Positions 1 to 10,869 of a stretch of DNA of 64,000 nucleotides are shown one piece after another. Position 1 is the first letter of the stretch, and every line of letters starts with the position of its first letter. A program made the translations under genes and the position numbers. The DNA is from Aspidiotus rigidus (lineage: Eukaryota > Arthropoda > Insecta > Hemiptera > Diaspididae), in assembly GCA_035079385.1 (NCBI GenBank), contig JAVHKY010000013.1:13824001-13888000 (forward strand), written 5' to 3'. The notes below the pieces were generated by a model. The model worked only from the letters and a program-made list of their open reading frames with translations. It searched no databases and was not told where the DNA came from.

Positions 1-26
1 TCGGAGTGGTATCTATTTTTCTTGTT

Positions 27-149
27 CGACTGTTCTGTCTGGCAAGTGGATTGAAAAAAAGTCACATTTTTCACTATATCGTTTGTGAAGACTACTTTCG
101 TCAGCTTAAATTTCGATCATCTCGATAGGCGTTCATTTCTTGGGACGAT
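27..149 (+). other. Noncoding exon 0 (5' UTR) of peptide gene A
   Basis: Aligns with the exon 0 copies of B, D and E: shared stretches are AAGACTACT, CGATCATCT and GGCGTTCAT in the same order, followed by a GT donor (GACGAT|GTGAGT, intron starting at 150). The transcription start is uncertain because the initiator is degenerate here (TTCGACTG in place of TTCAGTC). No in-frame ATG is needed, since the coding part starts at 1565 just after an acceptor-like ACAG. Inferred from paralogy, not from transcripts. Confidence 0.45.
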
Positions 150-1564
150 GTGAGTTTATTTGTTTGTAATACTTTTATTTGTAATACCTAGTAATTTTTG
201 ATACCAATAATATTATAAACTGGAAATTTTGAATCTTATTTCATGTGCCTGAAATAAATAAAAATCAGACACTCATTTGCTAAGCGATAGAAGTTGTTCG
301 TCAAATTGTTTAATTTTTTTCTCTTTTCTAAAAGGCCATGATTTCGGTGGCGACTCACATTATTTTGTTTGAACGGGTTTCTCGAATAAAATTATCAAGT
401 TTCAATAAGATTTCATCCATGTTACCGATTTTTAATTTAAGGAAACTTATTTTTTTTTTTTTCAAATGGATACCGAAAATCCTGTTTCATTAGAAATTTG
501 CTTTCCTACTATTTTTCCGCGGAAAAATTAATATTTTCAGTTTCGAAAAGGAAGTAATTTCTCTTACGGGATTTCAAATTTTTTTCGATCAATTTCAGAT
601 TTTTTTATGGTAACACACCTACAAGGAGCTATTGACGATGTTTTCTTTTTGTAATTTCATCCGTCAACTTGGTTTTACTCACGAGCAATTTGCGCTATAA
701 TCAGCGGAATTCAAAAAAAAAATTCTAGACATACCTATTCGAAGATATTTTAAACGAATAATTTCGTTATGACCTCGCCCTCTATGCTAGTAATGGGCGA
801 TAGTCGATAGTTTCATGCTATCAAAAGACCAAAAATTTTTTCCCAAGGTACAATCGAGGATATCGATAGTTTAGATGGTGAATTTCAATCAATAGAAAAG
901 TACCTAAGTTACAAGCGGGATAGATACCTTTCCCCCGATCATTATTTTTGAGAGAGACTGTCACTCGTCGTCGACGATGAGTTGTCATCAAAAAGAGCAA
1001 TCGATCTGGAGTACATTTTTGTTCGGAATAGCGAATCGATTTGGAACTGATTTGACGTCAAATCGACGTCGATTCGGAGCAGAAATCGTTCACGAAGACA
1101 CTGCTCGAACATTCTGGTTGTGATGATCGAGGAGGGACGGTGTCTGAAAATTGTCGTCGTGCTGGGTGAGATAAAATAAATTCAGTAAATCGTCGGGAAA
1201 TTCACTCTCCTCGCCCATCATATAAAAGAAATGGAGTTGTACATTTGTCTGCTTTGAGGTGTACCAGCCCAGAAATGAATTTCTTGTCGCAAGTTCAAAG
1301 TGGGGTAAGAACTTCTTGGTTAAGTCAGACTACCTACTTCGTCTATCATACAACCACAATGTTTTCCTCAAATAACCCTCCATGTATAAAACAAGTTCCC
1401 TAAAACTAGGGTTCGGATTCGGAAAACGTATCTCGAACCTATCGTCACCATCAGTGTGTCGTTCTATTCATAATTTAATTTATTATCACCTTGTAAAATA
1501 TTTACTATAATTATTAATTGAATTTGACCGAATTGAATAATTTAAATTGACTTGATTTAACAGC
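150..1564 (+). other. Intron 0 of gene A
   Basis: No gene seen. Positions 330-740 are a diverged copy of segment R (also 21480-22700 and 49830-51150). Around 788-900 lies a degenerate TAGTAATGGGCGATAG sequence resembling the hAT MITE ends at 47929. Positions 1165-1340 and 1440-1500 form a block conserved upstream of exon 1 in the other copies (CAGTGAATCGTCGG-like, then CATCAGTGTGTCG). Copy A alone has a TATAAAA at about 1221. The block could instead be an alternative promoter. Confidence 0.45.
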
Positions 1565-2482
1565 ATGACATCAGTCAAATTCTATTCATTCTTAATGCTA
1601 CTCATGGCGAGCGTTTTACTCACGTTAGTCGATGCACAGTAAGTACGCACATATCGTAATGAACATTAGAATAGAAAATAAAATCAGGAAACGTTTTGGT
1701 AAATGAATGGTGTTTTCCAGCAGGGCTTTGGCTCTTTCTTCCTTGTATCCTTCGCTATCTTGGTCACAATAGACTCAATTTTATTCTTGAACTCCTTCCA
1801 GACCATGGCCACCAGCGTATTTAAAGGAGGTTTCCGTGGTTTCTTTGGAATCCTATGACGGATCGGATTGATGTGTCTCTTCCGCCACCGTCCAAGAATA
1901 GGTGACCTGTCCCTGTCCCTATCCTGTCTATCTGGCCTTCCTCTGCTGGACCGAGTACTTGCCCTGGCTAGACCTCCCTTACACGCTTCTGTTGGCTGAC
2001 GTGCTGTGACTTAAATGAAGCTCAAATTCAGAATGTAAGCTCTAGAAACTTGAAGATCATTATAGCCACGAACCCAATTTAATGGGGACGATATCATTTC
2101 CTTCCTGCTCCCATTCGCAGTGTCTGTGCAAAAGAGGCGCTCTCTCAAACTTGGTTAATTCTTTTTTAGACTTCGGAGTTTCCGAAGAGCTATCTCACTC
2201 AGTTCTATCCAACCCTTTCCCTCAAAGTTTGTTTCTTCTATAAAATAAAATATGAATTTGAGTCTAATGAAAAAGGAACCACAAAAAAATCAAGAGGGTG
2301 CTCCTAGCATTTATTTTATCCGAAGATAAGACAGATGGAAACGTTTCAGGATTCGAATAAAATTATGATAGAAAATTGAATACAACTCTAAATAATTAAT
2401 TTTCCTTCCATCTGTTAGAGGCGCCGGTGATAATGAATACATAGGGGATTATCCTAACCCCAAAAAACAAAAAACAAGTTAG
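1565..2482 (+). CDS. Short secreted peptide, array copy A
   Basis: Two coding exons, 1565-1638 and 2419-2482, joined at CA|GTAAGT and TTAG|A, give 45 residues. Residues 1-24 form a signal peptide: MTSVKFYSF, then a hydrophobic core, then VDAQ. The predicted mature part is about 20 residues, acidic first (GDNEYIGDY), then Pro/Lys-rich (PNPKKQK), with no cysteine. The stop codon ends 1 nt before the exon 2 donor (GTAAGT at 2484). The ATG was chosen because paralogues B, D and E start at the same place, each directly after an acceptor-like ACAG. PKKQK resembles an SV40-type nuclear localisation signal but could also be a processing site. The family is not recognised. A is the most diverged copy, since B-E share KRRKLDE instead. 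Confidence 0.62.
1684..2010 (-). pseudogene. Arg/Lys-rich reading-frame fragment inside intron 1 of gene A
   Basis: An open frame of 108 codons without an early ATG runs on the reverse strand from 2010 to a TGA at 1684-1686. It is GC-richer than its surroundings and strongly basic, with an RS-like stretch (RQDRDRDRS) followed by KRHINPIRHRIPKKPRKPP and then a Lys-rich amphipathic tail (VWKEFKNKIE). The insert replaces sequence found in intron 1 of the paralogues, and its junction lies near 1713, so the last few codons read into host intron. It is probably a piece of a transposon gag/ORF1-like protein or a retro-inserted gene fragment. I cannot name the source family. Confidence 0.4.
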
Positions 2483-2628
2483 GGTAAGTAAATTGGACGT
2501 CTTCAAGCGATGAATACGTTAAAGGTGAGTTTTTGAGGCTCTTCTAAAGCGAGCGTATAACAAACTATTCACGAGTCACAGGCCGCAAAAATTTCGTCGA
2601 AAATTTCTCGGATTATACCTAATTTGAA

Positions 2629-2760
2629 ATGAGAAAAATTAACGATTCTAAAAAAAGAGGAAAGGGTAATCATTTCGCAGACACGCGAGCCGAATTTCTC
2701 GTGGGCGAAACCGACAAATGGCTCAGAAAGATTCTTTCCGCCGATCCGCACGGTGAATAA
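2629..2760 (+). CDS. Exon-3-like conserved small ORF of copy A
   Basis: ATG to TAA, 43 residues. It contains RAEF(L)VGETDKWLRKILSA, aligned with RAEFPVNESVKWVRKILCA in copies B, C and E. Between A and B several differences are synonymous third-position changes in this frame (AGA/AGG, ATT/ATC, CTT/CTC), which suggests past or present coding constraint. An acceptor-like TTTCGCAG ends at 2680. The ORF lies after the stop codon of the signal-peptide frame, so it would be 3' UTR of that message unless another isoform uses it. The start codon is weakly supported because B and E start at a different ATG. Confidence 0.35.
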   Translation: MRKINDSKKRGKGNHFADTRAEFLVGETDKWLRKILSADPHGE

Positions 2761-3239
2761 AAGTTATGAAAAACATGGGGTTCTTGATAAACTTTCAAAT
2801 TTAAACTATATCTCAGGGGAGAGGGATAGCTTTACATTACGTTTTAGTAATGGTTATGAATATAATTGAAAAATAATAAATGGTGTACGATGTAGATAGG
2901 TTGTGTTGAAAGCAGAGGAAGATGAAGCATCAAACGGGTGTAATTAAGGGGTAAGATGGAGGAATTGAAGTGTGAGGCAGATAGTGTCTGAGTTATTTTT
3001 GAGGGCTTGGGGAAGCAAGAAGGGACGTTCAATGAAGAGCGGAGATTTTGTAATATATGGAACATGAGAAAATGTGATCGATTCGAGTATGGCCTATTAT
3101 TAATCTGGTTATAACGGTTAGAATTTCTGCAGGCGGTTGACCAGGAGGTGGAAGTCTTTTTAATACGGAAGAGTTTATTTGAAGGTTGGTTTTTCCAGAG
3201 TTTGGTCCAAATATTTAATAATATGAGTGAGTGGTAATT

Positions 3240-3912
3240 TTTTCAAGTCTCTAATGGGGAAAGAGGGTGGTCAGTAATAGTAGCGAAGGTGGTGGCTTGT
3301 TTAGCTGGCTGGTCTACTACGTCATCCATCATGTTCGGGTAGGTCAATCTGGCCAGATGGGTGTTGATTGAGTTAGAAGATTGGAGAGTGAGGAGGTGTG
3401 AGAGGGGTTGTAGTACAGGGGTCATTGAGAGAGTGCGTTCTGGCAAAGAAAGTGAGTTTATGAGGAGTAGAAATTTGCAACGTGAGAGGAGTTGAGGAGA
3501 TGAGGGAAGTTTGTTTTGTTTTTCAATTACATCCAACCATGTATCAAAGTAGCAAAAACCAAAAAGAAAAAAAAAATTACTCCGACGTAACAATCCGTAG
3601 TCAGACCTGGGGCCGAATCTTCACTTCAGTAAATAAGGAACATTTCAGAATGAGTCTACGATAATTGAGAGGAGGTTCAGTAGCTTCGGCGCGTAAACTG
3701 AGTTGGTGACTTGTTCGGAAGGCTTACAGAACCATCCTAAGGGAGGAGGTTAGAATGGTGTCTAACGAAGGGAGGATCGATTTTTTGTCTAGGTTATAGA
3801 TCAAAGCTCCGTAATCTAGCCACGAGCTAATAAAGCTCTTGTACAGATGGAGAAGAAGTTTCTTTTTGCAGCCTTTGGAAGGGTGAAAGATAAATTTCTT
3901 GATAATGTACAT
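3240..3912 (-). pseudogene. LINE remnant: end of reverse transcriptase and RNase H
   Basis: On the reverse strand, 3912-3724 reads LLLHLYKSFISSWLDYGALI followed by a KSIL..LD.I...SLRMVL pattern, typical of the C-terminal part of Jockey/I-type reverse transcriptases. Colinear downstream, 3593-3243 reads SLSLPERTLSM...VDQPAKQATT, typical of the LINE RNase H region (the W.P.H.G..GNE.VD..AKQA block, degraded). Frames are interrupted and both ends are missing. It belongs to the same family as the fragments at 17190, 17790, 38170, 55230 and 60433. Confidence 0.6.
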
Positions 3913-4011
3913 AATAAAAAATTACTCGCTAGAAGAATTTCTATACAATGAAACAAATAACTATTTCCTTCCTTCTCTCTCTCTCTCCCTCTCTCTTCTT
4001 TGCTGTTTCAG

Positions 4012-4300
4012 GTGTACCAAGACGTCGACGGATATTCCATCATATTTCTTTATTATTGTGAAAAAAAATAGTATAAATAATGAATAAATAAATATCATTA
4101 TTATTAATTATTGGCTTGAGAATTAGATATCAAGCTATGTAGAAATAGAAAAAAATAATTGAAATTTGTAATTAAACTGAATGAAATTTTGTTCTTATCA
4201 TAATGTTATTAATGTTTACCGGTATTCTAATTTATAAAGACCCAGTTCCGACGCAGTAATTGTGCAAGCAATGTTCTAAAATAAAGCAATTTGAGCAATT
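4012..4300 (+). other. Last (3' UTR) exon of gene A
   Basis: A pyrimidine-rich tract (CT repeats from 3971) ends in TGTTTCAG at 4011. The following GTGTACCAAGACGTCGACGG is the copy A form of a block (TACCTACGCCAAGATGTCGA) that begins the last exon in B (20973), D (49521) and E (58919). A conserved AATAAAG polyadenylation signal lies at about 4280. An open frame (STDIPSYFF) runs through it but lacks the ATG found in other copies, so I treat it as UTR. Confidence 0.5.
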
Positions 4301-4309
4301 TGTTTGAAA

Positions 4310-5900
4310 ATTTGTTTTTATTCTCCTGAATATGAGCGTTCTGTTCTCTTGCTTACAGGGGGACACATTAAAATGCAAACAACATTAATAAATAAGTTGA
4401 TAAATATGAAGCGATTTATGAAAAGGATTCGCTTTGCGCAAAATCAAATATCTATATTTAATTGTAAATCATGTCGTGCGCCGTCCCACATGCAGATGCG
4501 ACAGTTTTTTGCTCAAAAAGTGCGGGAGGGTGTATACTAACATTTTCCATCAATTTTTCAAATTTCGCGAGATCAAGTTTTTTTGACCTATTTTGGCCTC
4601 TCCAGTAAAATTTGATTTTGCCCAAAGTGGATCCTTTTCATAAATTGCGTCACAAATAATTTTTTTTTTTCCAGCAGAGAAGTTGTTCAATGGTGTTTTT
4701 TTCTTTCGAGAAAAATATACGAGTTAACTACTCTAAAAGTGAGAAGGGAAATTAGTTTAATAATGATAGTGAGGGATATCCTGTGTGGAAAAACTGAATC
4801 GTCGTTCTTACTAAGTAAGATAAATTTCCTCGCTCCATCCAGAACGAGTAGGTGTAGGGATATCTTTCAGATTCCTCAGCACAGAACACAGCAGTTTGCT
4901 TCTGCTCCACTGCTTCTTGCCCTGTCTCTCTTGAACCGTGTTGTTAAAGAAGACCGCACAATTGATATATTTTTTGACAAAGGTGACGACAGTCCTCGTG
5001 AACTTGGAAACAAATTGATAATGCTTGCCCATACTTTTTTTTGTTCATTATTCATCTATCTTTTTTTTTTTTTTTCTTCTTCTTATTATAAATTTTTTAG
5101 TCTGATCTTGTCCGCACCCCTATGATCAAATGGCCTCCATAATATATCCGTAATTATTATTATTATTATTATTATTATATCTATTTATTTATTTATTTAT
5201 TTTTTTCTATTCATTTATTTTTCTTTTTATTTATTCTTCGAAATGATTGGTTTGTGGAAGGGGTTGGGGGATTGGACATGGGACCAGGGTTGGTGTGGCT
5301 AGTGGTGGACATATTATCATTATCATTATTGTTTTTTTTTTTTTTTACATATTTTGTTTTTGATTTTGTTTTTTTTTTTGTTTTTTTTTGTTTTTTTTTT
5401 GTTTATAGTGCCCTCCTGTCATTGGCCGATCGGCTGTTGGAGGGCACTCTAATAATAATAATAATATATCTGCTGTCTGATGGCAACTGGTCTCTTCTCA
5501 GCTAATCAGATATACTGGAAAAAATTTCCCCTTTTAGCGAGAAACCTGCTATAGGTACTTTTGTTGGGGGACATCTTCAGAAAATTTCCGCGTCTGTGCA
5601 CGCGTACGAGATTGATGACGTTACCAACCTAAAAAAATGTCGACTTCAAGCTATACATGAGAAACAAGGTGAAAAAGCACGAACGTAACAAACTTTTATT
5701 ACTGAGTAGGTAGAGGATAATGCGTGAACAATAGGAGAACGTAGACCTTTGGTTGAAAGATTTACGAGAATTCAGTACTCGAAGATTATGTGCAACTTTA
5801 TTCACCAACGCGAGATATTGATGCGAAAAGTGTAAAAACGTGAATACAAGTTGGTTTCGCCATTAACGCTAGTAAGATAGAGAACGCATGACTTTTCAAT
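4310..5900. other. Spacer with low-complexity DNA
   Basis: No supportable gene. It contains an (ATT)n run at about 5153-5177, TTTA repeats at 5180-5235 and long T tracts at 5330-5405. The ORFs here are T-tract artefacts (poly-Phe). A GCCCTCC...GGAGGGCAC inverted repeat lies at 5410-5447. Confidence 0.6.
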
Positions 5901-6355
5901 ACGCTACAACCTGTGTATTATTATAGAAACAGCTTTACAAACACCCTCGAATCATATGATTTTCGATAGAACGGAGTGAAAAAAGTGTGTAAATAACGAG
6001 TCGATATTGTGCGTCATCATGAATCTGTGAGAACTGTAGGTCCCTCGTAACCCCCCGTCCTCTATAATGTAAACAAAATATTTGAAATGCTTGTGTAAAT
6101 TTAATAAGAATAAAGAAATTGAGAGAGAACGTTTTACTAGAAAATTTCTCAATATACAATGTTTGTGCAAACCTATCAACCTCAGGAGTTTAGCATGTTT
6201 ATTCTAGAAGAAGAGCAAACGACGATCATCATGATTGTACTTGTCTGTTCAAAGCATGTTTTTTGGTTGCCCTATTTCTGAAAACATAAGAAAATGAAGC
6301 TACGAAATTTACGATTATTCACGACGAGGAGTTTCGATGACTGAGTACGAAAATT
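5900..6355 (+). repeat. Segment X copy 1 (partial)
   Basis: Matches 62980-63360 and 30340-30740: the shared order is ATGATTTTCGA..AGAA, AACGAG(T/A)CGATATTGTGCG, then a CGAC(GA)ATTATTATG-like block and CACGA..AGTTTC. ORFs differ in frame between copies, so this is noncoding duplicated DNA. Confidence 0.55.
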
Positions 6356-6359
6356 TCCT

Positions 6360-6940
6360 GAAAGTACCCCCAACCAAGGGGATAGCGAGTTTCCCTCGCT
6401 AAAAATGAGGATGCCGTTGCAAGTTTTGCAACGGTGAGCGGGAAACCCGCAAGATCCGTATTCTTTGCGGAAGGTCTTTTAAAAAGTAGAACATATAGAA
6501 AATTCTATCGTATATAGCTCGAGAGTCTCCAAGTTCTTCTCCTATCATATATAGCTTGAGAGTCGAAATTTTCCCAAGTCCCCCTCCTACCATATATAGC
6601 TTAGAGGTCAAAATTATTCCAAGTTCCTCTTCCATCGTATATACCTCGAAAGTCAAAATTGTTTGACATGTTTCATGTCTTTGTCTCACTGTACCCCTCA
6701 TTTGAAAATTTGCGAGTACACCCGGGCCCCTCCCCGTGACCCTCTTATCATATACAGCTCAGAGATTGAAATGATTCTAAGTCCCCCTTTTACCATATAC
6801 AGCTCGAGAGTCAAAGTCGAAATTTTTTCAAGTCCTGCCCCCCTTCTCCGTGACGTCATCAACCTCGGAACGCTCGCGAACGAGAATTCCCTGAAAGTGC
6901 CCCCCAACAAAAGGGATAGCGGGTACCCCGCTCAAAAAAA
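6360..6940. repeat. Minisatellite of about 45 bp inside a larger repeat
   Basis: At least six degenerate units of the type ATCATATATAGCTCGAGAGT-CGAAATT-TTCCAAGTCCCCCT lie between 6490 and 6850. The tract is bounded by GGGATAGCG(A/G)G..CCC-GCT blocks at 6380 and 6910 and a GCCGTTGCAAG-TTTTGCAACGG palindrome at 6413. The same architecture recurs at 32080-32660 and, in part, at 15360-15650. Confidence 0.7.
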
Positions 6941-7051
6941 GTAAATGAAATCCGCAAAATAGGAGCCTAGAAAAGAACTTGCTGTCTTATTCATTGCAGT
7001 TCCAAGACCCTTCCTCAGTAATTATTTGAGCTCACAATCTGTTTCGTCACG

Positions 7052-7261
7052 ATGGGAAAATCCGTGGCGGACAGTGATTCGAACGACGGTAACGAAATTT
7101 CAGAACAAGATTTTAAAAAGCTATTATTGAGTGAGATGAAGTCAGTCAAGAACACAGTCTTGGACGTCAAGAGCGAATTCACTGTTCTGAAAGACACCTT
7201 AAACGAATTGAATGCGAAACACGTTTACCTAAAACAAAAAAAACAGCAGTCATTCCACTGA
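7052..7261 (+). pseudogene. Possible LINE ORF1-type coiled-coil fragment
   Basis: A 69-codon ORF starts MGKSVADSDSNDGNEISEQD. It continues with a heptad-like LL.SEMKSVKNTVLDVKSEF..LKDTLNEL segment and ends KQKKQQSFH. This acidic start followed by a short coiled coil is the layout of ORF1 N-termini in several insect LINEs. The usual RRM or zinc-knuckle part is missing after the stop at 7259, so it would be truncated. An unrelated small gene is possible. The start has no supporting context. Confidence 0.35.
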
Positions 7262-7269
7262 CAGCTGAA

Positions 7270-7890
7270 AACCTGCAATTTCCTCCGATTTTAATCACTT
7301 ATCATGAAGTAGAAACTTCTCTCTCAGATATTTGTGGTCTCCGAGGTCTTCCTCAAAAATCTTTTTCTACGGATTTCATCCCTCCTGCCCCATCGTTTAT
7401 CGATATCGATTTGTGAATGACGTCTCATACCTTTAAAGTTACTTTGCTATCGACTTTCACTCTCTTCTCACTTTTTTTTAACAGTCAGTATCCCACCATT
7501 GATTTTACTATCGAGGTGAGGGAAGGAGGAACTTTCTATCAATTTCTCTGATCTTTCTATGTTCATTGTTAATAACGTGGATGATTTTGGTGACTTCTTG
7601 AAAAAAAAAAAAAAAAAAAATACCTGCAGCCATATGCTTTCCGCCTACTATCCCATGAACCGCGATCCCTGCTTTTAACAGCGTCATCCACCATCTTGTT
7701 TCTGTTTTCTTTTCCACTCAGGCTTTGCATTTGATTTAAACCGCAAACGAAGCTTCTTGTAACATTCAAATAAATATACTTAGTTGTTACGGAAAGGAAC
7801 TATTATTTATTGTAGATGGCAGTCGCAAAGCACCTATAAAACCAGGCCGATTTCGTCAAATTTTCCCAGTTGTTTTCATCTATTATAATA
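7270..7890. other. Spacer, no gene seen
   Basis: Unique-looking AT-rich DNA with an A tract at 7601-7620. Overlapping short ORFs on the reverse strand are produced by this tract and show no recognisable domain. Confidence 0.6.
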
Positions 7891-7894
7891 TTAG

Positions 7895-8034
7895 GTATTG
7901 TTCGACAGTTCTGTTTGGCAAGTGGATTGAAAAAAAGTAACATTTTTCACTAGCGTTTGTGAAGAGCACTACCCGATTTTCGTCTGCTTAGATTTCAATC
8001 ATCATCTAGATTGACGTTGATTTCTTGGGACGGT
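7895..8034 (+). other. Orphan exon 0 copy
   Basis: Closely matches 25-150 of copy A: TTGTTCGACAGTTCTG, GGCAAGTGGATTGAAAAAAA-GT, then TTTCTTGGGACGGT|GTAAGC with a donor. Part of segment R follows (8228-8300), as it does after exon 0 of A. No exon 1 is found before copy B at 16911, so this is either a relic or an extra upstream promoter. Confidence 0.4.
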
Positions 8035-8329
8035 GTAAGCATATTTTTTTGTAATATTCTTATTTGTAATAGTAATTTTCGATAGGTAGGTACCTATAAT
8101 AATAAACTGGAAATTTTAAATCCTATTTGATGTCCCCGCAATAAAATAAAATCAAGCATTCATTTGGCATTTGCTCAACGATAGTTGTTTGTTAATTTTT
8201 CTAATTGTTTCCTCTTTTTTAGGACGCCATGATTTCGATAGCGACTCACATTATTTTGTTTGAACGGGTTTCTCGAGTCTTTACGAGCAAGAACATCAAG
8301 TTGCCTCATCCCCTCGTCCTTAAAAATGA

Positions 8330-9380
8330 TACAAATTATTCGGTGTACCGAAATAAATTTGAAAAAAAAAAAAAAAGTTGGTAAAGAATAACCTAGATAA
8401 AGAAAAATTCACAATATCTGTTCAACATTTGTGCAAATCTTTTCAAGAATGGAAACAAACAAATATTATCGTGTACATACCTATTCGAAAAATTTTTTCT
8501 CTTTATCTTCTGTTTAAGAAAATTGTAGCCAAAAAATTAGACAATTTTTATTATTCACTACGAAGAGTTTGAGTGTCTGCGAGGATGAAAAAAGGAGCCC
8601 TAATGAACTTAGGAACAACTAGAAATGAAATTGAAAGAAGGGATTTTAATTAGCGTTATTTGTGTGATTTTTTTCAAGTCAATTAGGATGTATTTTCTCA
8701 GCCTCGGCCTGAAAAATCATAACTTGTCTTATCAAGTGGAAGATTTTCAACAAGGATAGAATTTTTTTGTAGATACATACTTCGTTTAGAACAACACTAT
8801 CCCAAGTACAAAAAAAAATGAACAGATCGTAGTAGAGATGTGAGACTGGTGTTCTGCATGAGTTCTTTAAAAGTACAATACAAACCGCGAGGATATACAG
8901 TTTGAGCTGATCAATGTTAAAAAAAAGAAATTTCCAGCAAGATTAATCGAGAGATATTTTACAGAACAGAAAGAAAAAACTTGATTAAAAAAAAACGAAA
9001 AACGACGCGAAATGCGAATTGGTTTTGATATTGAGAATTGAATAAAAAATTCAAGTCGCGAAGAGTGTAAATTCTTCTGAGTCCTTCCTTGTCATATCTA
9101 GCTCGATATTTAAAATTTTTACTATTTCAACTCCTTTGATGATTAAAATTTTTTTGAATCCAACTTATTTATCCTATAGGTCAACTTCTACCTCACAGCG
9201 AGACGCCAAAACTTTCAAAAAGACCCTCCATAAAACAGTTTTCTCGTTGAGATTCGTACCACTGATATCTCATTAGTTTCAGCTCGATTTGACTCCTTTC
9301 TCTTTTGGGGTTTCAGCTTATAATTTTTCGTATTCTAATGACTTCACGATGCGAATTTAGACGACCTTTCCCCTTTCTAT
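8330..9380 (+). repeat. Degraded segment X copy
   Basis: 8380-8700 aligns with 11370-11640 (TGTTCAACATTTG(T/C)GCAAA, then CCTATTCGAAAAAT, then GAAGAGTT(T/C)GA(G/A)TGTCTG) and 8820-8850 with 11800-11820 (CGAACAGATCGTAGTAGAGA-like). 9090-9240 shares CTCGATATT(T/C)AAAATTTTT with 51345-51480. No coding sequence was identified. Confidence 0.5.
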
Positions 9381-9389
9381 AAAGCTCTT

Positions 9390-10810
9390 AGCCAACTCTG
9401 GCATGTTACAGGAGGTCCATGTGCGCACAGCCTCCCTCTCGATTCTTGAGGTGGGAGGGAGTGGGTGGATTCGTTTGTACTACGTTTGTGCTGTACAGTT
9501 TTTCGTTTTTGGTGATTTCCTCCCCCTCTAACCTTATGAGGGGGCTGTGAACATACCACGCTCTGTCCTATTCAATTTTTGGCCTGAATACAAGGTGAAT
9601 TGCGTGGGCTATGTTTTTGGTCTGAGTTTTTACTCTGTGGAGACCCCTTTCTCCTCAAGTCCTTGGGGTGGGGGGAGTCAGAAGACATGCAGAACCTAAT
9701 TTCGATAATTGGCAGTTTTAGGATAAAAATCGATGGAATCGTTAGTGTTACATTATTGTTCTGTATCCTTGTCCTCCAATCGTTATCTTCTGAGGTAAGG
9801 TTGTAAGCTCACAGTGAAAGATCGATTGCGACTCCGTGTGTGCTCGCGGTGGGAAATCGACTTCGGCCCCGCTTATGATCAAAGCGGGAAAACGTGCTGA
9901 AATTCTGGTTGTTTCAAGCGACGGAGGGAATGGAACCGAAGAAGTGGCCTTCTGTTAAGGACTCGCGGTGAGAGTTTGACTTCGACCCTGCGCACGATCG
10001 AAGTGGGCAAACGTGCGGAAATTCTCATTGTTCCAAGCAATGGAAGGAATGTTACCAAGAAGCTTGTTAACTGTTGTGTGCTAGCAGTGAGAGATCGATT
10101 ACAGCCCCGTATATGATCAAAGCAGGGCTGTAGTCGACCTCAGGTGACCAATTTGTCGGAGAGATTTTGTCCACGGCGGCCTGGAATAACAAAAATTTCC
10201 GCATGGTCGCCAGCCTCGATCATACGCGGGGCTGTCGTGGATTCGTGCCACGAGCCCCCAATAGGAGACTACTTCGGTTCCATTTCCTCCACCGCACCGC
10301 TTGCAACAACCAAAATTTCAGCATGTTTCCCCGTTTTGATCATTGCAAGGCTCTAGTCAATTTCTCACCGCGAGCACACAACAAATACCAAGGATCTTGA
10401 TTTCATTCCTACTATCGCCTGAAATCATGAGAATTTGAGCGAGTTTGCTTGGCTCCATCGAACAAGGAGTTGCAATCGATCTGTCACAGTGAGCTTACAA
10501 TCTTACCTTAGAAGACAACGATTGGATCCCGAGGATACCAGAACAAGTATAGCTCTAACGATTCCATCCATTTTGTCAGTTATCAAAGTTGGGTTCTGCA
10601 TATCTTCTGCCTCCCACTCTTCTAAGTACAGGAGGGAAATGCGGTGTCCACAGTGGAAAAACTCTAGAGCGTAATACAGCAGAAACATGAAACACGCAAT
10701 TCAGCCTATTTTCGGGCCAGAAGTTGAATAGGACAGGGTCTGGCATGTTTACAGCCCCTTCATAAGGTTGGAGAAGAAGGAGACCAACACAAACGAAAAA
10801 ATGTAAGTGA
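9390..10810. mobile_element. Long foldback (inverted-repeat) element
   Basis: Outer arms at about 9490-9850 and 10480-10810 are imperfect reverse complements: CCTTATGAGGGGGCTGTGAACAT against ATGTTTACAGCCCCTTCATAAGG, and ACAATCGTTATCTTCTGAGGTAAG against its complement at 10505-10530. Inside, a subunit of about 130 bp (AGTGAGAGATCGA..CGGCCCCG..TATGATCAAAGC) appears two to three times forward (9815, 9965, 10085) and then reversed (10190, 10300). GC is higher than the surroundings. No transposase ORF is seen, so it is non-autonomous. Short ORFs inside are by-products of the arms. Confidence 0.65.
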
Positions 10811-10869
10811 TAATATTGCCAAACTAAAAATTTATCCGTCCCATATTTTTTCACATGTCCTTCTGACGT

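Noticed and set aside
1440..1565. Short 5' UTR intron between CATCAGTGTGTCG and the ATG, with GTAAA..ACAG ends
   Set aside because: Possible and kept as an alternative, but the exon 0 model explains the ACAG before the ATG and the far-upstream conserved blocks better.
4739..5505. Forward ORFs of 128 and 83 codons with long Phe runs
   Set aside because: Produced by T tracts and low-complexity DNA.
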